A stretch of 11,277 nucleotides of DNA from an uncultured Sutterella sp. (GTDB taxonomy: Bacteria; Pseudomonadota; Gammaproteobacteria; Burkholderiales; Burkholderiaceae_F): the NCBI GenBank assembly GCA_900770335.1, contig CAAGKD010000073.1:1-11277 (forward strand), given 5' to 3'. The position numbers and the translations under genes are program-made. The notes beneath the pieces were generated by a model, which was not told the DNA's origin, made no database searches, and saw nothing but the letters and a program-made list of their open reading frames with translations. Below, piece after piece: positions 5,950-11,277 of the stretch. Every line of letters starts with the position of its first letter. Position 1 is the stretch's first letter.

Positions 5950-6894
5950 ATGACGCTCACTGAACTCAAGTACATCATCGCCGTCGCGCGGGAGAAGCAC
6001 TTCGGCCGCGCGGCTCTGAGCTGCGCCGTGAGCCAGCCCTCCCTTTCCGTGGCCGTGCGCAAGCTCGAGGACGAGCTCGGCGTGGCGATCTTCGAGCGGC
6101 GCTCGAACGACATCGCCCTCACGCCGATCGGCGCGCTCATCGTCGAGCAGGCCAACAAGGTGTTCGAGGACGCCCGGCGCATCACCGAGATCGCCCGCCA
6201 GGGCCAGGACCCGCTCTCGGGCCCCCTGCGGCTCGGTGTCATCTACACGATCGGGCCGTACCTCCTGCCCGACCTCATCAGCCGCATGTCCGCGAGCACA
6301 CCGCAGATGCCGCTCATCCTTGAGGAGGGCTTCACGACGGAGCTTCTCGCCAAGCTCAGGAGCGGACTTCTTGACGTCGCGATCACCGCCGACACGCTCG
6401 TCGACACGGGCTTCATGACCCAGGAGATCTACGAGGAGCAGTTCGTCGTCGCCGTCCCCGCGCACCACCCCTGGGTCAACCGCAGCTACGTCGGCACGGA
6501 CGAGCTGCGCGACCAGAAGCTCCTTCTGCTCGGCACGGGCCACTGCTTCCGCGACCAGATCCTCGGCATCTGTCCGGACCTCGCGCGGTTCAACTCGAGC
6601 GCCTCGGAGATGCAGAAGACCGTCGGAGGCTCGAGCCTGCAGACGATCTTCCACATGGTCGCGCAGGGCCTGGGCATCACGGTGCTCCCCGCCTCGGCCG
6701 TGCCCTACCTCACGGGCCTCTCTACGGCGATCAAGATCCTGCCCTTCAAGAACCCCCCGCCCTCGCGGCGCGCCGTGCTCGTCTGGCGCAAGACCTTCAC
6801 GCGCGCGGCCGCGATCACCGCTCTGAGGAACGCGATGAAGGACATCCACCTCAACGGCTGCCGCCCGGTCGACGAGCCGGCCTGCATCCGCTGA
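5950..6894 (+). CDS. oxyR: Hydrogen peroxide-sensing LysR-type regulator OxyR
   Basis: A 314-aa LysR-family transcription factor that senses H2O2 through a reversible disulfide and activates peroxide-defence genes. The N-terminal winged helix-turn-helix is at about residues 4-62 (HFGRAALSCAVSQPSLS, then KLEDELGV). The effector domain starts near 90 with SGPLRLGVIYTIGPYLLP. Both redox cysteines are present at the E. coli positions: C199 in GHCFRDQ and C208 in GIC, nine residues apart. T100, T129 and H198 also match the peroxide pocket. The ATG at 5950 has an AAGAGA Shine-Dalgarno and lies 23 nt after recG, so it is probably co-transcribed. recG-oxyR neighbours are common in beta- and gammaproteobacteria. 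No divergent catalase or peroxidase gene is in the window. The C-terminus carries two further cysteines (C304 and C312). Confidence 0.95.
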   Translation: MTLTELKYIIAVAREKHFGRAALSCAVSQPSLSVAVRKLEDELGVAIFERRSNDIALTPIGALIVEQANKVFEDARRITEIARQGQDPLSGPLRLGVIYTIGPYLLPDLISRMSASTPQMPLILEEGFTTELLAKLRSGLLDVAITADTLVDTGFMTQEIYEEQFVVAVPAHHPWVNRSYVGTDELRDQKLLLLGTGHCFRDQILGICPDLARFNSSASEMQKTVGGSSLQTIFHMVAQGLGITVLPASAVPYLTGLSTAIKILPFKNPPPSRRAVLVWRKTFTRAAAITALRNAMKDIHLNGCRPVDEPACIR

Positions 6895-6913
6895 TCCGCA
6901 GGAGGCGCGAACC

Positions 6914-8167
6914 ATGAGCGAGCCCGAAGAGAATCCCGCGCCGCAAGGAGAGGAGGACCGCCCCCGCCCCCTCTTCAGCCAGAAGCGCATGGCCGCCGCC
7001 TTCGGCGACCGCATCGACCTCATTCTGAGAATCATCCTGATGGCGGCCGTCGCGATCGGCTGCTACATGGTGCTCGAGCCCTTCCTCACGGCGATTCTCA
7101 TCGCCGCGGTGATCGCGGTCGTCACGTGGCCGCTCTTCTCGCGCCTGCACACGTCCTTCGGCAACGCCTCGGCGCCCGCGGCGATGCTGATGGTGACGCT
7201 CATCATCGTGGTCTTTCTCATCCCGATGAGCCTGGTTCTCGTCGCCCTGGCGCAGCAGATCCCGCGCGGCGTCACGATGGCCGGGGAGTGGCTGCGCGAT
7301 CCGACGCCGGTCCTCGAGGCGATCGAGGACATCCCCTACGCGGGCGGGTGGCTCCATGACGAGCTGCTCGTCGCGATCGATCCGGCCACGTTCGGCCACA
7401 CGGTCCAGCGCTTCCTCGACCCGGTCTCGAGCTGGCTCGTCAACGCGGCCGTCAACGTCGGAAACGGCATCTTCCAGCTCGTCCTCGTCACCTTCATCGT
7501 CTTCTTCTTCTACCGCGACGGCTTCTGGTTCGCCGAGCGCATCGGCGAGCTCGTCGAGCGCCTCTCGGGCGGCATCTCGAGCGAGATCACGTCAATCCTC
7601 GTCAACACCACGCGCTCGGTGGTCTTCGGCATCGTCGGCACTGCGATCGGCCAGGGCGTCGTCGCGGGGCTCGGCTTCTGGATCGCAGGCGTGCCGGGCG
7701 TACTCATCCTCTCCTTCGCCGTCTGCATGCTCTCGGTGATTCCGATCGGTCCGCCCCTCATCTGGGGCCCGGCGGCGATCTGGCTCTACACGCAGGGCGA
7801 CGTCGGCCACGCCGTGTTCCTCGTCGCCTGGGGCACGCTCGCCGTCTCGAGCGTGGACAACTTCCTCAAGCCGATCCTCATCTCGCGCGGCACGTCGATG
7901 CCGATCGCGCTCATCTTCCTCGGCGTCTTCGGCGGCGTGATGGCGTTCGGCTTCCTCGGCCTCATCCTGGGGCCGCTCCTCCTCGCCGTAGGCATCGCCC
8001 TCTTCAAGGCCTGGCTCAAGCGCCCGGTCATCCGGTTCGCGCAGGCTGCGGCGACCCGGCGCGAGGCCAGGCTCGCCGGAGGCGGAACGGCGTCGGAAAA
8101 GCCTGCGCCCGACACGCAGGAGCTCCCCGCCGCCCGACCCCGGATCAGGCGCAGGCGCCGGTCCTGA
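6914..8167 (+). CDS. AI-2E family transporter (PerM/YdiK-type membrane protein)
   Basis: A 417-aa polytopic inner-membrane protein of the AI-2E transporter family. Members have been linked to autoinducer-2 export, sodium/proton exchange or general permease roles, so the substrate is uncertain. A charged N-tail (1-33) precedes hydrophobic segments at about 36-56, 57-72, 88-112, 183-200, 236-278, 281-293, 300-312 and 330-365. The family signatures DNFLKPILI (315-323) and FLGVFGG...GFLGLILGP (335-354) are present. A hydrophilic tail follows, ending in an Arg-rich stretch (RIRRRRRS), probably cytoplasmic. The ATG has AGGAGG 8 nt upstream. It begins 19 nt after oxyR and is the last gene of the run. 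It converges on sdaA with 28 bp between the stops. No functional tie to oxyR can be read from the sequence. Confidence 0.88.
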   Translation: MSEPEENPAPQGEEDRPRPLFSQKRMAAAFGDRIDLILRIILMAAVAIGCYMVLEPFLTAILIAAVIAVVTWPLFSRLHTSFGNASAPAAMLMVTLIIVVFLIPMSLVLVALAQQIPRGVTMAGEWLRDPTPVLEAIEDIPYAGGWLHDELLVAIDPATFGHTVQRFLDPVSSWLVNAAVNVGNGIFQLVLVTFIVFFFYRDGFWFAERIGELVERLSGGISSEITSILVNTTRSVVFGIVGTAIGQGVVAGLGFWIAGVPGVLILSFAVCMLSVIPIGPPLIWGPAAIWLYTQGDVGHAVFLVAWGTLAVSSVDNFLKPILISRGTSMPIALIFLGVFGGVMAFGFLGLILGPLLLAVGIALFKAWLKRPVIRFAQAAATRREARLAGGGTASEKPAPDTQELPAARPRIRRRRRS

Positions 8168-8182
8168 ATGCGGCGAGGGGGC

Positions 8183-8195
8183 GGCCGAGCCGGCC
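8183..8195. terminator. Hairpin between convergent genes, possible bidirectional terminator
   Basis: GGCCG-AGC-CGGCC is a perfect 5-bp stem in the 28-bp space between the AI-2E gene stop (8167) and the sdaA stop (8196). Its position suits a shared transcript end. There is no T-tract on either side and the stem is short, so factor-independent termination is doubtful. Confidence 0.25.
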
Positions 8196-9563
8196 TCAGT
8201 CGCAGTGCGCGACCACCTTGACGGCGAGTCCGCCGCGGCTCGTCTCGCGGTACTTCGCGTTCATGTCCTTGCCGGTCTCGTACATCGTCGCGATCACCTT
8301 GTCGAGGCTCACGCGCGGCGTGCTCGTGCGCCTCAAGGCCATGCGAGCGGCGTTGACGGCCTTGACCGCGTAGATCGCGTTGCGCTCGATGCAGGGCACC
8401 TGCACCTGGCCGTTGACCGGATCGCAGGTGAGGCCGAGCGAATGCTCCATGCCGATCTCGGCGGCCGTGCAGACCTGCTTGGGGCTGCCGCCCATCACCT
8501 CGGCAAGCCCCGCGGCGGCCATCGAGCAGGCCACGCCCACCTCGCCCTGGCAGCCCACCTCGGCGCCCGAAATCGAGGCGTTCATCTTGAAAAGCTCTCC
8601 GATCACCGAAGCGGCGAGGAAGAACCGCATGCAGGCCTCCGGAACGGGCTCGCCGATGAACTTACCCCAGTAGGCGAGGACCGCCGGAATGACGCCGCAG
8701 GCGCCGTTCGTGGGCGCCGTGACGACCCGCCCGCCCGCGGCGTTCTCCTCGGAGACCGCGAGGGCGTACATGTTGATCCAGTCGAGGACCGCAAGCGGAT
8801 CGACGCTCGTGCGCTCGGTTGAGAGGAGCTGTCGACGCAGCGCCGGCGCGCGGCGGGGCACGCGAAGCGGCCCGGGAAGCACGCCCTCGGTGCGGGTGCC
8901 GCGGTCGATGCACTCGCGCATCACTTGGGCGACGCGCGCGAAGTGCGCCTCGATCTCGGCCATCGGGCGGCGGGCGCGCTCGTTTTCCAGCGCGAGCCCG
9001 GAGATCGAAAGGCCCGTCGCCTTGCATTCGCGCAGAAGCTCCTCGGCCGAGGCGTAGGGATGCGGAACGGTGACGGCCTCCCGGGGCTTCTCGCCGAAGT
9101 GCTCCGCGTCGACGATGAAGCCGCCGCCGATCGAGTAGTAGGTGGTCTCGAGCAGAAGCCGGTCATTCTCCCAGGCGCGCAGGATCATGCCGTTCTCGTG
9201 AAGGGGCAGGAACTCGGAGCGGAATACCAGGCCGCCAGAGGCCGGAAAGTCCGCCTCATGCTCGCCGTTGAGGAGGATCTTCTCGCTCGATGCGACGTCG
9301 GCGATGATCCGCGGAATCTCCTCGAGTGGCACCGTGTCGGGGTCGTACCCCTCGAGGCCGAGGATGATCGCAAGGTCCGTGTGGTGCCCGCGCCCGGTGA
9401 GCGAGAGCGAGCCGTAGACCTCCGCGCCGACGCGGGGCGTCCGATTGACGAGCCCGCGCGCGGCGAGCGCCTCGCAGAAGGCCTTGCCCGCGCGCATGGG
9501 GCCGACAGTATGGGAGCTCGAGGGGCCGATGCCGATTTTGAAGATGTCGAAGGCGCTGATCAT
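8196..9563 (-). CDS. sdaA: L-serine dehydratase, iron-sulfur, single-chain type
   Basis: Cytosolic [4Fe-4S] enzyme (not PLP-dependent) that converts L-serine to pyruvate and ammonia. At 455 aa it matches E. coli SdaA (454 aa). The beta domain is N-terminal (SAFDIFKIGIGPSSSHTVGP, 3-22) and the alpha domain follows (VTAPTNGACGVIPAV, 281-295). The cluster cysteines C338 (EVGCQGEVG), C380 (LTCDPVNG) and C391 (VPCIERNA) have the 42 and 11 residue spacings of the Legionella enzyme. C454, next to last, corresponds to the C-terminal cysteine that can cap the cluster as a tail-in-mouth ligand. The frame is open to 9689, but I place the start at the ATG at 9563 because the family begins MISAFD; GGAG lies about 11 nt upstream. 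It sits downstream of dcuC on the same strand, after a 226-bp gap with a terminator, so it is probably separately transcribed. Confidence 0.95.
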   Translation of the reverse strand: MISAFDIFKIGIGPSSSHTVGPMRAGKAFCEALAARGLVNRTPRVGAEVYGSLSLTGRGHHTDLAIILGLEGYDPDTVPLEEIPRIIADVASSEKILLNGEHEADFPASGGLVFRSEFLPLHENGMILRAWENDRLLLETTYYSIGGGFIVDAEHFGEKPREAVTVPHPYASAEELLRECKATGLSISGLALENERARRPMAEIEAHFARVAQVMRECIDRGTRTEGVLPGPLRVPRRAPALRRQLLSTERTSVDPLAVLDWINMYALAVSEENAAGGRVVTAPTNGACGVIPAVLAYWGKFIGEPVPEACMRFFLAASVIGELFKMNASISGAEVGCQGEVGVACSMAAAGLAEVMGGSPKQVCTAAEIGMEHSLGLTCDPVNGQVQVPCIERNAIYAVKAVNAARMALRRTSTPRVSLDKVIATMYETGKDMNAKYRETSRGGLAVKVVAHCD

Positions 9564-9603
9564 TTCCGTCTGTTCTCCGGAATCCGGGATGGGAAGGCGC
9601 GAA

Positions 9604-9637
9604 GGGCTGCGGACGCCGGCCGATGCCGGTCCGCCCC
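9604..9637 (-). promoter_or_regulatory. Long bulged hairpin in the sdaA leader
   Basis: GGG, GCGGA and CCGGC pair with GCCGG, TCCGC and CCC around a CGAT loop, giving about 13 bp with two 2-nt bulges on one side. The 3' end on the minus strand is about 40 nt before the sdaA ATG. No T-tract follows, so it is not a typical terminator. Nearby, at 9669-9682, is a perfect 14-bp palindrome (CGCGGCCGGCCGCG). Whether either is functional is unknown, and no clear -10/-35 pair is visible in this GC-rich leader. Confidence 0.3.
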
Positions 9638-9705
9638 GCGCGGCAGGTGAGATTTTGCAGCATCCGCGCGCGGCCGGCCGCGGACGCACGGATTCACCAC
9701 AAGCA

Positions 9706-9737
9706 AAGGCCCCGCCGGAGTTGTCCGGAAGGGCCTT
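9706..9737 (-). terminator. Rho-independent terminator after dcuC
   Basis: On the minus strand AAGGCCC pairs with GGGCCTT, enclosing a 2x2 internal loop and an inner CCGGA-CAAC-TCCGG hairpin, followed by TTTGCTTGT. The total is 12 bp. It lies 52 nt past the dcuC stop and well before sdaA, in the expected place. The T-tract is short and interrupted, so efficiency may be partial. Confidence 0.6.
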
Positions 9738-9750
9738 CTGTGTTTGCTGC

Positions 9751-9774
9751 GGAAGGCCCGGAGCCGGGCCTTCC
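9751..9774. terminator. Second hairpin directly after dcuC
   Basis: GGAAGGCCCG-GAGC-CGGGCCTTCC is a perfect 10-bp stem with a 4-nt loop, 15 nt past the dcuC stop. There is no T-tract on the minus strand, so alone it may protect the mRNA 3' end rather than terminate. Its AAGGCCC/GGGCCTT arms repeat those of the terminator at 9706-9737. Confidence 0.4.
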
Positions 9775-9789
9775 CGAGCCGCATGCGCG

Positions 9790-11061
9790 TCAGACCATCA
9801 GGATCGCGCAGGCGAGAACCGCGAGGAACATCGGCAGGGCCGTGCGCTTGATGACCTCGATCGGCGAGACCATGGCGATACCCGAGACGAGAATCGTCAC
9901 GCCCGCGAGCGGGGACATCGTGCGGCCGGCGGCGCCGGCGAGGAAGGCGAGGCCGCCGAGGCCCTCGATCGTCATGCCGAAGTCCTTGGCATGCGGAGTC
10001 ACCGTCTCATTGAAGGCAAGCGTCGCAGCGTCGCCCGAGCCCGTGATGATGCCCATCAGGAAGGGGCCGAAGGAGCCACCCCAGCGGGCGATCTCGTTGG
10101 ACTCCTTGAGGGCGGAGACGAAGACGTCGATGAGGCCGGCGCACTTCAGGCCGGCGGCGAAGACGCCCGCGGCGATGATGATGCCCATCACGTCGGCGTA
10201 GCCCTTGCCCGTGCCGTTGAAGAACTCCTTGGTGAAGGTCTGGGGATTCACGCGGCCGACGGCGAGCGCGATGACCGCACCGAGGACCATGGCCTGCGCG
10301 ACGCCCATCTTGAGGAACGGCACCCAGAGGTTGCCCGCGACGAGGATCGTGATCGGAACGAGCGGCACGAGGGCGCGGATCGGGCTCGGAACGAACCCGT
10401 CGTCATTCTTCTGGAGCTTGCTCTCGTCGACGCGGGCGCTCTTGTCGCCCTTGGCGTCGCCGAGGACGAGGCACATCAGGAGCGTGCCGACGACACCGAA
10501 GGCGCCGACCATCAGGGAGTACGGCATGTGGAAGCCGATGAAGTCCATGACGTCCATGCCGGCCATGTTGGCGACGTACGGGTTGTGCGACGTGCCCGGC
10601 GAGAGGTACGAGCCGACCGTGCCGGCGAGGACCGCGGCGGCGGCGCCGGCCGGACGGATGCCCGCGCGGAGCATGACCGGAATCAGCGTGGAGCCGACGG
10701 CGGCGGCGCAGCCCGCGGCCGAGGGAATGGCGATGTTCACGAAGAACGTGATGATCGTGCAGACCGGAACGAGGAAGATGCCGAGGCCGCGGATCGGGCT
10801 GGCGAGGTAGTGCACGAGCGAGCGGTCGGCGCCTGTGTACTTGGCGACGAACGCGAAGCCCATCGACGAGCAGATCGCCATCACGAGCGAGGAGTTCGTC
10901 ATGGACTTGGCGAAGGCGTTGAGGCCTCCGATCAGGTTCCACGAGATCAGGCAGAGGAAGAGGCCGGCGCCGATGAGAACGAGGCGGGTCTCATAGCGCT
11001 TTATGAGGCCGTAGATGACGGCAAAGATCGTCAGTACGGCGATCCATTCGGTGATGCCCAT
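9790..11061 (-). CDS. dcuC: C4-dicarboxylate transporter, DcuC family
   Basis: Inner-membrane carrier (TC 2.A.61) for fumarate, succinate and related acids. In E. coli DcuC acts mainly in succinate efflux during fermentation and can exchange fumarate for succinate. The protein is 423 aa, somewhat shorter than E. coli DcuC (461 aa). It is strongly hydrophobic throughout apart from a hydrophilic central loop at about 201-228. The second half carries family motifs: IIIAAGVFAAGL (294-305), ITGSGDA (339-345), GRTMSPLAGV (379-388) and SPIEVIKR (399-406). The frame is open to 11139, but the ATG at 11061 is preferred: AAGGAG lies 8 nt upstream and a hydrophobic helix begins at once (MGITEWIAVLTIFAVIYGLI). 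It is followed by two hairpins, then sdaA. With frdAB about 7.5 kb away, it fits fumarate uptake and succinate export. DcuD is the nearest alternative. Confidence 0.9.
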   Translation of the reverse strand: MGITEWIAVLTIFAVIYGLIKRYETRLVLIGAGLFLCLISWNLIGGLNAFAKSMTNSSLVMAICSSMGFAFVAKYTGADRSLVHYLASPIRGLGIFLVPVCTIITFFVNIAIPSAAGCAAAVGSTLIPVMLRAGIRPAGAAAAVLAGTVGSYLSPGTSHNPYVANMAGMDVMDFIGFHMPYSLMVGAFGVVGTLLMCLVLGDAKGDKSARVDESKLQKNDDGFVPSPIRALVPLVPITILVAGNLWVPFLKMGVAQAMVLGAVIALAVGRVNPQTFTKEFFNGTGKGYADVMGIIIAAGVFAAGLKCAGLIDVFVSALKESNEIARWGGSFGPFLMGIITGSGDAATLAFNETVTPHAKDFGMTIEGLGGLAFLAGAAGRTMSPLAGVTILVSGIAMVSPIEVIKRTALPMFLAVLACAILMV

Positions 11062-11207
11062 GGGGAGTACTCCTTGTGGCTGGGATGATTCTGGTTCTTG
11101 TTTTTCCGGCTTCCGCCCGATCAGGGCGAACGCCACCATTATGCCTTCACGGAATCTCCTACCTCTCTAAGGGTATCTTCGTGCCTCCTCGAGGGTAGCC
11201 GGAGCCC

Positions 11208-11268
11208 AAAAAAAGGCTCTTCTGGACTTTTTGGGAAATTGGGGTTCCCCGTGCCACCAGACCCAGCC
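11208..11268 (-). terminator. Terminator- or attenuator-like structure in the dcuC upstream region
   Basis: On the minus strand GGCT (11268-11265) and TCTGG (11261-11257) pair with CCAGA (11225-11221) and AGCC (11218-11215). The enclosed region contains a small GGGG/CCCC hairpin, and T7 (11214-11208) follows. This is terminator geometry about 150 nt before the dcuC ATG. It may end the transcript of a gene beyond the right edge, or act in the dcuC leader. The GAGCC arm can also pair with a later GGCTC (11206-11202), which would exclude the terminator. The 11062-11207 stretch otherwise holds a CATAAT -10-like hexamer (11143-11138) without a good -35, and a hairpin at 11111-11130. Confidence 0.4.
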
Positions 11269-11277
11269 CAGAAACAA

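Noticed and set aside
5581..7035. 484-codon minus-strand frame across recG and oxyR
   Set aside because: Shadow frame over recognised genes, with no domain visible.
9445..11088. 547-codon plus-strand frame antisense to dcuC
   Set aside because: Highly charged Glu/Asp/Arg/Ala/Gly shadow. It covers a clear membrane transporter gene and a terminator.
11233..11249. GGGAA-N7-TTCCC hairpin as an independent terminator
   Set aside because: The T-run lies before the hairpin on the plus strand and an A-run follows it on the minus strand, which is the wrong order for termination in either direction.

Overview
The window is GC-rich chromosomal DNA of a Gram-negative bacterium. Gene content and order (ridA-recG-oxyR on one strand, a Wolinella-type fumarate reductase, a DcuC-type C4-dicarboxylate carrier and an iron-sulfur serine dehydratase) suggest an anaerobic or microaerophilic betaproteobacterium, possibly of the Sutterella type. 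The taxon is an inference from gene content, not from a marker gene. There are seven complete protein genes and one partial gene. I see no mobile element, tRNA, rRNA or CRISPR array.

Layout. Positions 1-2237 (minus strand) carry frdA followed by the first 77 codons of frdB, which runs off the left edge. Positions 2238-3361 are a 1.1 kb gap between the divergent frdA and ridA. Its left half is GC-rich and full of short perfect hairpins, four of which have GNRA tetraloops only when read on the frdA strand. Its right half is AT-richer and carries a plausible minus-strand sigma-70 promoter and a 19-bp operator-like inverted repeat. Positions 3362-8167 (plus strand) form a tight four-gene run: ridA, recG, oxyR and an AI-2E-family membrane protein gene, with gaps of 3, 23 and 19 bp. 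Positions 8196-11061 (minus strand) hold sdaA and, upstream of it, dcuC, separated by 226 bp containing a terminator and further hairpins. The right end (11062-11277) is the dcuC leader with a terminator- or attenuator-like structure.

How the genes fit together. DcuC moves fumarate, succinate or related acids. FrdAB reduces fumarate to succinate as the terminal step of anaerobic respiration. SdaA deaminates serine to pyruvate. This suits an amino-acid and organic-acid using anaerobe. The plus-strand run joins housekeeping and stress functions: RidA removes reactive enamine/imine metabolites, RecG rescues stalled replication forks, and OxyR senses peroxide.

The most interesting item is the roughly 525-nt hairpin-rich leader upstream of frdA. 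I could not match it to any known riboswitch or ncRNA, and it is the best candidate here for something undescribed.
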